Source: Penium margaritaceum (taxonomy: Eukaryota; Streptophyta; Zygnematophyceae; Desmidiales; Peniaceae). From it: a stretch of DNA of 64,000 bases. The notes under the pieces are model-generated. The model was not told the DNA's origin, searched no databases, and saw only the letters and a list, made by a program, of their open reading frames with translations. A program made the position numbers and the translations under genes. The stretch spans positions 458,542-522,541 of the forward strand of contig SZWC01000080.1 of NCBI GenBank assembly GCA_023375785.1. Direction: 5' to 3'. Below, piece by piece: positions 1 to 12,026 of this stretch; position 1 is the first letter of the stretch; each line of letters begins with the position of its first letter.

Positions 1-2476
1 GTACTCTCCACCGCGATCGCTGTGCAGTGCCTTGATCTTCTTGCCAGTCTGGTTCTCCACCATGGCCTTGAACTCCTTGAACCTGTCAAAGCATTGGTCC
101 TTGGAAGGAAGGAAGTACACAGCAGTGTAACGGCTGAAATCATCAATGAAGGTCAGGAAATACCTAGAGCCTCCAAAGCTCTAGGTCTACATCGGTCCAC
201 ACAAGTCCGTGTGGACCAGCTCCAACACCTCCTTCGCACGCTCCCCTGCTCCAGAGAACGCCTCCCGGTGCTGCTTCCCTTCCAAACAGCTGATGCACAA
301 CTGCTGCTCAAAGTTAGAGATGGTAGGCAGGTCACGCACCATGTGCTTTGCTTGAAGCTGCTGCAAGGCGCGCATGCCGATGTGGCTGTAGCGCGCATGC
401 CAGATCTCGCCATCTGTTGCCTGTACCACTGTTGCAAGACTCTACTCATGCGGGATCTTGGTTGCCCCCAGCAGGCGGTACATGTCGCCTTCCTTCACCG
501 ACCTGGCCAACTCCTCTCCTGTTTCCTTGTCGAGGATGTAGTCATAGTCGTCCTCAAAGACGACTCGCAGTCCTGTGTTGGTGAGAGAGGACACTGAGAG
601 AAGATGAAACACAGCATTAGGTACGTATAGCACGCCATGGAACACTCCCACTTCAATGCCACGCGGGGTCTCCAACAACATCTCCACAATCCCAATCTCT
701 TCAGCATACACCACCCGATCATCACCCAAAGCGATAGGACGGGGAGGGATGGACAGCAACTGCGTGAACCACTCCTTGTGGTACGTCAGACTCTTGGTAC
801 ACCCAGAGTCTTTGTACCACGCCAGATCCGCCTTCTCCTTCTGTGACATGTCAGACTTCGCCATGAAGAGGCGGTCGCGCACCTCCTTGGCCACATTCAT
901 GTTGCCAAAATAGCGCACCCCGGTCTGGTTCTGCTGCTGCTGTTGCTGGTGCTGCTGACGTTGCTGTGACTGCTGCTGCTGTTGCTATGGAGATTGCTGC
1001 TTTTGCTGCTGCTGCTGCTGCTCCTTCTGGTCCCTCTTGAACTTGAAGCACTCTTTCTTGTAGTGCCCCTCTTTCTGGCAATAATTGCACTTGCCCTTCT
1101 TCTTGCCTCTCTGCTGCCCGGACTGCTGCTGCTGCTGGTTGCGTGAGTCCATCGCCATGAAAGCTGCTTCACTGCTGCTGTTGCCGCCATTGCGTTTTAC
1201 GGCATTGCGACGCAGTTCCACCTACACCAGGTGTGTGCAGATGAAGTCGAGGTCAAGAGTTGGCTGGCACTCCAGCGTCTCTCGCACCGTGTCGTAGCTG
1301 GTTGGGAGTCCCCTCAGCAAGAGGAGGATGAAGCGCGTGTCTTCCACAGGGTTGCCGGCCGCTCTCAGCTGCTTCGCCAGCTCCTTTGCCCTATCACGGT
1401 ACGCCCCATGCCTTCACCACCCTGCATTTTCAGCGCCATCATCTTTTCCTCCAAAAGCATGAGGAATGCAGGATCCTTGCTCTCATACTTCTTGCACAAC
1501 GTGTCCCACCCCTCCTTTGCAGTAGCCTTGTCACTCACGTACTGAAGATGCGGGTTGGAGATGGTGTTGACAAGCAACCTGTAGGCCTGCCTGTCCTTCT
1601 TCTGCCACTCCTCATATGTCGTCGCTGCAGTTGTAGATGAAGTTGCATCTACTACACCTTTTTGCGACGTCTTCCCCGCCACCACCTCAGCTGCGGTGAT
1701 GCCTTTTGCCTGTGGAGGCGGAGCGTGCTCGTCGCCACTCACCACCTCCCACAAGCCCCTCTCCTCCCAAAGGAGGCGGGTACGGATCTTCCAAAACGTG
1801 AAGTTGGCACGTCCTTCCAGCGTCTTCAAGGGCTGGGCTGCTGTTACCACGCCTGCTGCTGCCATTTTGAGCTTTGGTGATGCTCAACGCTGCCCTTGGG
1901 TGGCGGCGCTACCCCTGCTTCTGCTACTGCTTCTGCCAGAAATCTGTCTGACAGAAAATGGACTGTAGATGCTAGCAGACTGGGAATTTGGAAAAACCGA
2001 GCCCACCACTGGAAAATTCAGCTCAAAAAATTTCAGATTGACCCATAAAACAGGGTCATCAACAGGGGATTTTGAAAGATATGCCCTCTTGAAAACAAGG
2101 TGTGCTTCTGCTACTACTCCAACTCAGACCAGCCAGCTTGTAAATAATGTTTCTCCCAAACGAATCTATGGGATGCAAGTATTTTTGCACCAATGGAAAG
2201 AGTAGGAAAAATACTACAATTTGCATGTGCCACTTTTTAAAGTTGACAAAGAAAGGAGAGAGTTATGGTCATCACAAGGCGACAGTCTTACTCATAGAGA
2301 AGAGTGTAGCCCTGGCTGACCTCGTGTTGAGTAGAACTCTCAATCCAACCATTGGATCTTCGCGATCTTGGGCTCCTTGGAAAGCTTGTCTCACGAACGT
2401 GTCAAATTTGGTCAAGGTTTGATCCTAACCTGTCACTCTCAAAGTGACGGCTTGTGCTGGCTGAATCTGGCAGAAT

Positions 2477-2491
2477 CTGGCTCTGATACCA
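2477..2491 (-). other. Primer-binding site, initiator tRNA-Met 3' end
   Basis: The minus strand reads TGGTATCAGAGCCAG two bases inside the LTR. This 15-mer is the complement of the 3' end of plant initiator tRNA-Met including CCA, the usual primer for plant Copia elements. Confidence 0.85.
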
Positions 2492-2493
2492 AA

Positions 2494-3231
2494 TGTTGGA
2501 TCTGGAGGAGAGAGGGAGCCTTGGAGTAGCAAGCATGTGGGACTGAAAGGGCATCACTTGTGCTGAAGAATGGTTGTTGAATCACTCAAAATGATGTAGT
2601 ATATATAGAGCTAGAGCTTGGGCAAGTCAGTCCTCTCACAAGCCACACCACTTAGCCATGGAGGCTAAGGCTCACACATTAGAGTCCACAATCTCACACA
2701 AGGGAGGAAATCAGCCCAACAATCAGGCTGACCAGTCACACAGGACCTAGAGAGCTAGAGAATGCTCTCATAGGACACTCCAAGTGGTCACATCACCCAC
2801 AAACCCATGGAGAATCGCCATGTATCCATGGCTAGCACACAAGGATCTCACCTCACCTAAAAAGTAAGAAGAGGTACCTTTATCCTAGTCTGCACACTCT
2901 GACAAGGCAATCCTAAGACCAAGGACCTTTTTGGATATTTCTCCCATCAGGTCTTGACCCTGGACCTCTTGCCTTTTTCTTTTCCCAGGCTAAGGCATTG
3001 AGCCATCGCCCATGGCCACCCAGACATCAGCGGTCCATGACCCTCGAAATTTTGAAAATTCATATCTCCCAATCCGACCGTTGGATCGGCCTGAAACTTG
3101 GACTGTAGATGATTTGCCACCTGACCTTTCCAACGGTGAAGACAGATCGACGATCGGAGCAGGCATCTAGAGGTTTCCTGGAACTTGCTCCTGTGGACCT
3201 GAAACTGAGCCTGACGGCTCCTTTTCCAACA
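2494..3231 (-). repeat. Family A 5' LTR of copy A1
   Basis: A 738-bp LTR. In plus-strand reading it opens TGTTGGATCTGGAGG and closes CTTTTCCAACA, so both ends obey the TG...CA rule. It is flanked on the internal side by the tRNA-Met primer-binding site. It belongs to the commoner LTR subtype, with the string CCTAAGACCAAGG in its middle. Confidence 0.9.
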
Positions 3232-3313
3232 CTACCACCGTTTGACGCCGTGCAAAAGGGTCCACATATGTCGGTGTGAATCAGGTCAAGGGCTGATTCT
3301 GCACGGCAACCAT

Positions 3314-3822
3314 TGCGCTCAAAGCGCGTTCGTTTTGTCTTGCCTTGGAGGCAAGGTTCACACAGGCTGCCACACCCAACCGCATCCTTCTTGCAACCAT
3401 CCATGCCACGGACCAGCTGTTGTTGCTGGATGACTTGGAGCGTGCTGTTTGCAACATGCCCAAAGCGTCTATGCCACAGATCAACGTCTTTGTGTTTTGT
3501 GGCAGAGGATGCTTTTTCAGTTTTCATTGGTGTACTCTCCTGCGTGGCTGTCAAGAGTAGTGCCTCCNTGCGCTCAAAGCGCGTTCGTTTTGTCTTGCCT
3601 TGGAGGCAAGGTTCACACAGGCTGCCACACCCAACCGCATCCTTCTTGCAACCATCCATGCCACGGACCAGCTGTTGTTGCTGGATGACTTGGAGCGTGC
3701 TGTTTGCAACATGCCCAAAGCGTCTATGCCACAGATCAACGTCTTTGTGTTTTGTGGCAGAGGATGCTTTTTCAGTTTTCATTGGTGTACTCTCCTGCGT
3801 GGCTGTCAAGAGTAGTGCCTCC
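3314..3822. repeat. Exact 254-bp direct repeat around a single N (likely assembly join)
   Basis: Bases 3314-3567 and 3569-3822 look identical and are separated only by an N at 3568. In a region where the other repeats have all drifted apart, perfect identity beside a one-base gap suggests two overlapping contig ends that were not merged. It lies in the pre-integrase region of the family C fossil. Confidence 0.85.
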
Positions 3823-5598
3823 GATGCACCAGTATGACCCTCGTTTTCCAAGCTCTTTGCTATCGTTGTCTGCAGTACGTAGAGTCCGTCAATTCGTGGA
3901 ACCTGTGCCACAAGATCTTTGTTGGCGTAGAGGACCTTGATGTCCTCGTTCTTGGGGATGACCACTTTCTTCTGCGTGAACACCACCATCATGTCGTTGT
4001 CCATGATTTTTGACATGGACAAAAGGTTTGCTTCAAATGAGGGCATGTAGACCACATCACAAAGTCGCAGATCCTTCTCCTCACCGTTCAGGCTGATGCT
4101 CAGCAGCTTGTCTCCCACATCCTTTGCGTTCACAATGCTGCCGTTTGCGCATTTGAACCGCCACTCAGTGGGCCGATGGATACAAATCCAGCCTGGTCAT
4201 TGCTAGAGAGATGGTCGGTGCCGGAGTCCAGCCCGAAGGCTCCTGGCCTGAGCAGAGCTGTTTTCTTTGCTGGAGGTGTGTTTTGAGCCATCATGTTGGT
4301 GGCCTCTTTCCCATCCTTTTTACTGCCTTTTTTCCCACTGCTCCCGTCGTTTTCCTTCTTTGGCGATCTGTACTCTCTTGCCCAGTACCCAGGTTTGCCA
4401 CAATTGTGGCAGTTGCACTGTCGCTTGGGAGCCTTGCCGCCATTGTTGCCTCCGCCGCCACCGCTTCCGCTGCCGCTGTTCTGACCAGAGGCCGACCATT
4501 TGCTCCTGCGGCCATTGTAGCGTATGGCATAGGCTCAGAAGGTAGCCTCACTGCCGCTGCGACATGTGGCCTTGTTTTGCACGTACTCGGACACTGCCAT
4601 GTACGTCAGGTCGTCCTCCTTCCAACCACCCATGACAGTGATCATAGGACTCCAGCTTTCCGGTAGCGCCATGAGGAGGATCATGGCTTGCATCTTTTCA
4701 TCTAGGTTCCAGTCCATTTGGCGAGCCTCGCCAAGGAGTCCTTCAAACTCTTGTAAGAAGTCTGGGATGGACTCTTCCTCATTCATTCGCATGCTGATCA
4801 GCCGTTGTAGGATGAATAATCTGTTTGCGAGGGAGGTGGATTGGTACACGTTTGAGCTTGTCGAAAGCATCCGAAGCCAGTGTGAACCCCGCAATGATGG
4901 GAACATAATTTTTGGCTATCGTATTGCTGAGGAATGACATGACAATATCATTTCGATCCATCCATGCCTCATGCTCAAGTGTGCCCTCTGCGGGAACCTG
5001 CTCCTCTCCTTTCAGTAGCTTGATGAAGCCGCGTACTTTCATCGCCAACTCGAACTGCCATCTTCAAAGAGGGAAGTCAATTCCCTCAAAAATGGGGATT
5101 CCTCCCAAGGGTCCAAGACCTTGCAGCAATGACATAGCACTCACATTTGCTACAGTGGTCTGCCCTCTGGTAGCCACTGTTGAGTTCGAGGACTGCCCTA
5201 TGGCAGCTCCCACTCCTCCTGATGGGTCAACCATTTTTGTTACCCTCATCTTCTTCCCACGTCTCTACTGCGTTGAGGCCGATGTAGGTTGATGTTAGCT
5301 GATGTTTGCTACCGGTTTTAGGATGCAGATCCGTTGCTTACCCCTCCAGCCGATGTTCACCTACACAGAGAAGATATCTACACCAACACACACAAGATCT
5401 TGCCACCAAGGGCAGAGCTTGTCCTGGTTGGGACACAAGGATCATGCCTCCAAAGGTAGAGCTTGTCCTTGGTCCCTGTATGCTGAGTGTAGACCAAGCC
5501 GTTGGAGCTGATGAAGCTGATGGAGCTAATGGAACCGGCGTACGCACCTGGAGAGAGCGTACCAGAGTTGAGCGAAGCGTGTCTTACAACTGGTCAGT

Positions 5599-5613
5599 GT
5601 GGGCCCATAACCC
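5599..5613 (-). other. Primer-binding site of half-tRNA type (tRNA-iMet anticodon arm)
   Basis: Two bases inside the LTR the minus strand reads GGGTTATGGGCCCAC. This is the exact complement of the anticodon arm of plant initiator tRNA-Met (GTGGGCCCATAACCC), not of its 3' end. Drosophila copia is known to prime with a 5' half of this tRNA in the same way. The use of a half tRNA here is inferred from the match. Confidence 0.75.
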
Positions 5614-5615
5614 TT

Positions 5616-6304
5616 TGTCAACCGGCCTGAGGCGAACGGACTAGAAAACAAGGCCGACACAATAGCACCTACCGTCCGCTCCTAGCATTTCAGCTAGGAG
5701 AAGATATCTCCCTCAGGATCACGGTTCCACACTGAGCAGTTCCTAGACAATCACTTGCTAGCAACTATGTCCACTTAACACTTGGTTACTTTCGCGCGAG
5801 GTACTAGTCAGGGACTAACTCATGGAGGTTAGACCAACCAGTGTCTTCTTTATACTCTTCCTTAGTTGGACGGCTTTGTGAGGAGCATCTAAGGTCAGAT
5901 TATGTATTTAGAATGAGGAATGAGCCTGGTACATGTAGTCCTAGGCCTGGCTTCTAAGGTGTGTGCGTAGTGGTACTTTTGGGGTGGTCACTCCACACCA
6001 CCTCACCAGTCCGCCAATTGGCGCATCCACCGACTACCAAGTGGCGCACTCTCCTCATGCATGGAGAAATGTCTAAGAAACTTCCCCTATACTGGAAAGG
6101 TCAAAAACCTTCTGTGCACGTCAAGACTCGATCGCGGGACCTGTTGTTCCTAAGTCCAACATGCTATCCATTGTGCTACACTTCTGGTGTCTCGCTTGGA
6201 CTTGCACCACGAACAAGGTTTGGGGAACTTACTCCAAGGGAGCAGTGCATGTCCAATCTGTCCGTCAAGCCATAGCAGTGGCCATGGACCATAGAACAAC
6301 AACA
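5616..6304 (-). repeat. Family C 5' LTR
   Basis: A 689-bp LTR whose ends (TGTCAACCGGCC and AGAACAACAACA in plus reading) match the inverse of the lone C LTR at 26152-27179. The minus strand carries a tRNA-Arg-like stretch near 6119-6187. It is followed directly by ATGAT and the TATGG satellite. Confidence 0.82.
6119..6187 (-). other. tRNA-Arg-like segment inside family C LTR
   Basis: The minus strand contains GTAGCACAATGGATAGCATG followed by TTGGACTTAGG and GCGATCGAGTC. The first string closely resembles the D-arm/box A region of eukaryotic tRNA-Arg (TGGCGCAATGGATAGC), and the last is a weak box B. The anticodon arm does not fold with a normal 7-base loop, so it is tRNA-derived or tRNA-like rather than a working tRNA gene. 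Confidence 0.5.
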
Positions 6305-7048
6305 ATGATATGGTATGATATGGTATAGTATGGAATAAGATGATATGGTATGGTATGATATGATATGGTATGGTATGGTATGATATGGTATGGTATGATA
6401 TGGTATGGTATGGTATGGTATGGTATGGTGTGGTATGATATGATATGGTATGATATGATATGGAATTGTATGGTATGATAATGTATGCTGTGGTATTGTA
6501 TAATATGGCTTGGTATGGTATGGTAGGTATGATATGGTAAAATATGATATGGTATGATATGGTTTGCTATGGAATTATATGGTATGGTATATTATGGTAT
6601 GGTATTATATGATATTACATTGTATGGTATGGTATAGTATGGTACGTTATAATATTGTATGGTATTCTCTGGTATGGTATGGTATGGTATGATATGGTAT
6701 GGTATGGTATGGTATGGTATGGTATGGTATGGTATGGTATGGTATGGTATGGTATGATATGATTTGGTATACTTTGGTATGGAATGGTATAGTATGTCAC
6801 TGTATGGTATGGTATGGTATGGTATGGTATGCTATCCTATGGTATGGTATGGTATGGTATTGTTTGGTATGGGATGGCATGGTATGGTATGGTAAAGTAT
6901 GGTATGGTATGGTATGGTATGGACTGCTATGGAATGGTATGGTATGGTATGGTATAATATGGTATGTTACGGTATGGTAAGGTATGGTATTGTATAGTGT
7001 GGTGTGGTATGATATGGTATGGTATGGTATGATATGGTATGGTATGGT
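6305..7048 (+). repeat. TATGG pentanucleotide satellite, block S1
   Basis: Imperfect tandem array of TATGG with frequent single-base variants (TATGA, TATAG, TTTGG). It begins directly at the family C LTR and ends at the A3 LTR. Together with S2 it formed one array before A3 was inserted, because A3 is flanked by ATGGT on both sides. Long apparent open frames here come only from the stop-free repeat unit. Confidence 0.95.
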
Positions 7049-10000
7049 TGTTGGACATAGGACCATCCGGCTCAGTTTCAGGTCCAGAGGAGTAACTTCC
7101 AGGAAACTACCAGATGCCTGCTATGATTGTCGACCTGATTTCACTATTGGAAAGATCAGGTAGCAATTTACCTACGGTCCAAGTTTCAGGCTGATCTGAG
7201 TTGGAGTAGTAGCATAAGCATACCCTGTTTTCAAGAGAGTATATCTTTCAAGATACCCTGTTGATGACCCTATTTTGTGGTCAATCCAAAAGGTTTGGAG
7301 CTGAATGTTCCCGTGGTAGGCTTAGGTTTTTGCAAATTCCTAGTTTGCTGGTATCTATAGTCCATTTTCTGTGAGATAGATTTCCGATAAAAGCAGCAGC
7401 AGAAGCAGGGATAGCGTCGCTACCCAAGGGTAGTGCTAAACATCACCAAGGCTCGAAATGGCAGCGGTAGGTGTTGTGACAGCAACCGAGCCTTTGGAGA
7501 GGCTGGAGAGACATGCCAACTTCACATTTTGGAAGATCTGGATTCACCTCCTTTTGGAGGAGAGGGGCTTGTGGAAGGTGGTGAGCGGTGACGAGTCAGC
7601 TACAGATCCACAAGCTACAAGCATCATTGCAGCACACGTGGTGGTGGGAGTGATGCCACAGAAGGGTTCAATAGGTGCATGTTCATCTGCAGCTACACCA
7701 ATGGTGTATGAGGAGTGGAAGAAGGACAGGCAGGCATACAGGTTGCTTGTCAACACCATCTCTAACCTACATCTTTACTACGTGACTAAGAAGGCTACTG
7801 TAAAAGAGGGGTGGGATACATTATGCAAGAAGTATGAGAACAAGGATCCTACATTCCTTATGCTTTTGGAGGAGAAGATGATAGCGTTAAAAATGCAGGG
7901 AGATGAAGGGATGGAGGCGTACCGAGACAGGGCAAAGGAGTTGGCGAAGTAGCTGAGAGCGACCGACAAACCATGGAAGAGACCGAATTCATCCTCCTCT
8001 TGCTGGGAGGACTCCTAACCAGCTACGACACAGTGCGAGAGATGCTGGAGTACGAGCCAACTCTCGACCTCGACTTCATCTGTACACACCTGGTAGAGGT
8101 AGAATTATGTTGTAATTGACCAAAGCGCAATGGCGGTGGCAGTAATGAAGCAGCTTTTGTGGCCACAAGCTCACGCAACAAGCAGCAGCAACAGTAGTCT
8201 GGGTAGCAAAGAACGTGAAGTCTGATATGTCGCAGATGGATGAGGATGATCGGGTGGTGTATGCTGAGGGGATTGGGACTGTGGAGATGTGGTTAGAAAC
8301 CTCGCGTGGTATTAAAGTGGGAATGTTCCATGGTGTGCTTTATGCACTTGATGCTGCATTCAACCTCCTCTGAGTCTCCTCTCATACCAACACAGCACTA
8401 CGCGTTGTTTTTGATGATGATTATGGCTACATCCTCAACAAGGATATAGAAGAGGAGCTGGCCAGGTTGGTAAAGGAGGACGGCATGTACCGCCTGTTGG
8501 GAGTGACCAAGGTTCCGCGTGAACAAAGTCTTGCAGTAGTGGTACAAGCGATAGATGGTAAAATCTGGCATGCAAGGTGCGGGCACATCGGCACGTACGT
8601 CTTGCAGTACCTTTAAACAAAGCAGATAGACGTGACTTACCCACCATTTCTAACTTTGAGGAGCAGTAAATTATTGGTTGTTTGGAGGAGAAACAGCATC
8701 ACGAAGCGTTCTCTTGAGTAGGGAAGCACGGGAAGGAGGTGCTAGAGCTGGTCCATACACACTTATGTGGCTCGATGAGACTCAGAGCTTTGAGGCTATA
8801 TATACTTCCTAACATTTATTGATGATTTCAGCAGTTACACTGATGTATACTTTCTTGCTTCCAAGGACCAATGCTTTGACAGGTTCAAGGAGTTCAAGCC
8901 AATGGTGGAGAATCAGACTAGCAAGAAGATGAAGGCGCTGTTCAGCGGCCGTGGAGAAGAATACCTGAGCAAGGATATCCAAGACTACCTTGTAGTAGCT
9001 GGTATCAGGGTGCAGGGTACTGCGCCGTACTCGCCGCAATAGAACGGTATAGAAGAACGTGCCAACCGTACCATCGTTGAGTTGGCGTGCTCTATCCTAC
9101 ACGCGGCTCCGATGGCCTATGACTTCTGGACCAAAGCTGTAAGCACCACAGTCTACATCAAGAACCGTAGTCCAACTAAGGTGCTAGAGCAGATGATACT
9201 TTACGAGGTGTAGTTCGGTAAGAAGTCGAGCGTGGATCATCTTGACGTGTTTGACAGCTTGGTATACTTGCACGTATTGTTGGAGAAGCGGCAGAAGTGG
9301 GACACGAACAGCGCGCAGATGCTAATGATTGGCTATGACGTGGCAAGTAAGGCCTATCGCCTCTATGAAACGATACAAGCCACTTCATCATCTCCAGGGA
9401 TGTTGTTTTCAATGAAAGCAATGTCATAACCAACATCATCTGTGAAAGGGCAGCACAACCAGAAGCTGACAAAGTAGTGGGAAAACACTCTCGTTAATCC
9501 CGTCTCTCCTGATCCTTCCTCTACTGTGACAGTGGGAGAACCACTCTACTCTCCCATATCTGAGGGAGCAGATATTACAGCCTCATCAGTAGAAGCAGAG
9601 GAAGGAGATGCAGTACCACCAACGGTATCAGTTATGCCTGCAACACCACGCCAGCCGCCTACTAATACTCTTGCACCAGGTTGCAGGTACCCTCTCAGGA
9701 TGCGCTACAAGCCAGGTGAGCACGGCCATTTATGGATGCTACAGAAACAAGAACAAATTAATTTTGTAATTATCGTAGATTTAGATGAGCTCATATCATA
9801 CAAGGAGGCCATGGTTGCACTAGATATAGCAGATTAGATGTAAGTTGTGTAGCAGGAGATACTGTCGTAGCTTTACAACGGCATGTAGGAGCTGACTGAG
9901 CGTCCACCTGGACGTAAGGTGATCAAGTGCAAGTGGGTATTCAAGAAGAAACGGGGAGCAAATGGTAACCTGGAAAAATACAATGCGAGGCTGGTCGCCA

Positions 10001-12026
10001 TTGACTACTTGAAGCAAGAGGACATCGACTACATAGAAACCTTTGGCAAAGTTTACCTCTGTGCGTACCCTCCTCTGTCCTCTCTGATACAGTAGCTGAG
10101 AAATTCGAGATTCAGCACATGGATGTGAAGACGGCATTCTTGAATGGTGACTTGGAGGAGGAAATGTACATAGAGCAGTCAGACGAGTTCCTCATGGGTG
10201 GCCGGGAGCACCTGGTTTGCAAGCTACAGAAGTCGCTGTATGGCCTCAAGCAAGCGTCGTGTGCTTGGAACCAAAAGTTGGATGCGGCGCTGCAATGCAT
10301 GGGGTTCGAGCGCAGCAAGTGTGACTACAGCGTCCATCGCTAGCATCATGAGCATAACATCCTCATGATTATTGTGTATGTGGATGACATGCTCCTCCTT
10401 TCCAATAGCATGAGTTCAACGAGGCCATGAAGGAGCGCTTCCAGATGTCTGATTTCGGGGAGGCATCATACTTCCTCGGCATCTAGATCATGTGTGACCG
10501 TAAATCATGCTCTCTCTCACTTGCAACAGAGTCACTATATCAAGGACGTCTTGCACCGGTTTGGCATGGCAGAGGCCAGATCCATCAGCACGTCGTTAGA
10601 GACACGGCAGTACCTCGTGAGCTTTAATGTAGAAGCAGATTTAGCTGAGTGGTAGAAGTACCAGAGTGCCATCGGTAGTCTCATGTACCTGATGGTGGCA
10701 ACCAGACCGGACCTCGCACAGGCTGTGAGCATCGTGAGCCAACACATGGTTAATGTCGGACCTGAGTACCAGAAGGTGGTGAAGCGGATTTCTTGAAATC
10801 TTGCCGGAACTTTCAACATTGGCATCATCTACAATGACAGAAAACAACATCATCGGCTACACATTGGGCTTCAAATCCTAGGGATCGCAAATTCATCTCG
10901 GGACATGTGTTCCTCGTGAAAGGCGGGACCATCAGCTGGTGCAGCAAGCGGCAAGTGGTCATGGCCACCTCAAGCACGGAAGCTGAGTATGTCTCTCTCA
11001 CCTTAGGAGTCAAGGAAGCACTTTGACTTCAGCATTTCATGATGAAGATTAGTGGGAGTACAACAGTTCCCGTTCCCATGTACATCGACAACCAGAGCAC
11101 AATCACACTCGCTAAGAACCACGAGCACCATGCTCGCACCAAATGCATCGACATCACCTATCACTTCATGAGGCACATGGTGCAAGAGGGTGTTATCAAG
11201 TTGGAGTTCACTCCAACCAGCAAGTAGGTCGCTGATTTCTGCACCAAGCCAGTGACCCGTGAGAATCAGCAGTTCTACATGAAGGCATGTGGCCTCATCC
11301 CTCTCTGACTGTGGCAAAGTGGGAGATTATTAGACATAGGACCATCCATAGGATCAACTTCCAGGAAACTACCAGATGCCTGCTCTGATCGTCGATCCGA
11401 CTTTAGGTGGCAATTTGTCTGCGGTCCAAGTTTCAGGCCGATCCAAAAGTCAGATAGGGAGATATGAAATTTTTAAGTTTCGAGGCTCATGGACCGCCGA
11501 TGTCTGGATGTCCATGGGTGACGGCTCCATGCCTTAGCGTGAGAAAAGAAAAAGGCAAGATGTCCAGGCTTAAGACCTGATGGGAGAAATATCCAAAAAG
11601 GTCCTTGGTCTTAGGATTGCCTTGCTAGAGTGTACTTACTAGGATAAAAGTATCTCTCCTCACTTTTTAGGTGACCTGAGATCCTTGTGTGCTATGCCTG
11701 GACATGGCAATTCTCCATGGGATTCTGGGTTATTTGACGACTAGGAATGAGCCATGAGAGCATTCTCTAGCTCTCTAGGTTGTCTATGACTGGTTAGCCT
11801 GATTGCTAGGCTGATTTCTTCTCTTGTGTGAGATTGTAAAATATAGTGTGAGTCTTAGCCTCCATGGCTAAGTGGTGGGGCTTGTGATGAGAATGACTTA
11901 CCCAAGCTCTACCTCTATATGTTCTCCATCATTTTGAGTGATTCAACAACCATTCTTCAGTACAACTGATGTCCTTTCAGTCCCAAATACTCTCTGCTCC
12001 AAAGCTCCTTCTCTCTAGATCCAACA
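7049..12026 (+). mobile_element. Ty1/copia family A, copy A3, inserted in satellite
   Basis: Plus-strand Copia fossil bounded on both sides by satellite, with ATGGT at 7044-7048 and 12027-12031 as the target duplication. Parts in order: a shortened 5' LTR (7049 to about 7195), leader, gag (from 7458), a protease/pre-integrase region (about 8210-8730), integrase (about 8750-9250), a Ser/Pro-rich linker with the CRYPLRMRYKPGEHG block near 9690, RT (about 9830-10650, with the YVDD box near 10375), RNase H (about 10650-11308), a purine-rich tract just before 11328, and the 3' LTR (11328-12026). It is heavily decayed, with many breaks, and is one of the oldest A copies here. The duplicated target equals one satellite unit, so the duplication alone is weak evidence, but both junctions are clean. 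Confidence 0.9.
11328..12026 (+). repeat. Family A 3' LTR of copy A3
   Basis: A 699-bp LTR opening TATTAGACATAGG and closing GATCCAACA, preceded by the tract AAAGTGGGAGAT and followed directly by the satellite. The first bases share the ACATAGGACCATCC variant with the 5' LTR of the same copy, which supports pairing the two. Confidence 0.88.

Larger units (their letters stand above)
1..3231 (-). mobile_element. Ty1/copia family A, copy A1 (5' part, enters from left edge)
   Basis: Minus-strand Copia fossil cut by the window edge. Read on the minus strand it runs 5' LTR (3231-2494), primer-binding site (2491-2477), a leader of about 600 bp, gag starting near 1865, a CCHC zinc knuckle near 1030-1100 followed by a Gln-rich tract, then protease with a DSGCT active-site motif near 800. 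After that come the HH-CC pre-integrase region (about 190-430) and the start of integrase at the edge. This domain order places it in Ty1/copia. The gag N-terminus (MAAAGVVTAAQPL) is shared with the other family A copies. It is a fossil with a few breaks in the part visible. The LTR abuts family C sequence at 3232, and no left target duplication can be checked. Confidence 0.9.
3232..6304 (-). mobile_element. Ty1/copia family C, partial element with 5' LTR
   Basis: Minus-strand Copia fossil of a second family. On the minus strand it runs: LTR (6304-5616), half-tRNA primer-binding site (5613-5599), leader with short direct repeats (about 5600-5250), gag (about 5240-4430), CCHC knuckle (about 4430-4380, CHNCGKPGYW), protease region (about 4260-3850), and pre-integrase with the start of integrase (about 3840-3240). 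The gag and pre-integrase region resemble those of family B, so B and C are sisters. The remainder of pol is absent and the element stops where the LTR of A1 begins. It is broken, with several breaks. A 254-bp exact repeat around a single N (3314-3822) is probably an assembly artefact. The right end sits in satellite at ATGAT. Confidence 0.85.

Noticed and set aside
22-597. Long plus-strand open frames opposite the minus-strand pol and gag copies (also near 28369, 39734, 56891)
   Set aside because: They are the antisense of conserved Copia domains and recur opposite each copy, so they are shadows.
6305-7048. Telomere repeat or CRISPR array
   Set aside because: The unit is a plain 5-bp satellite without spacers, and it does not match TTTAGGG or other common telomere repeats.
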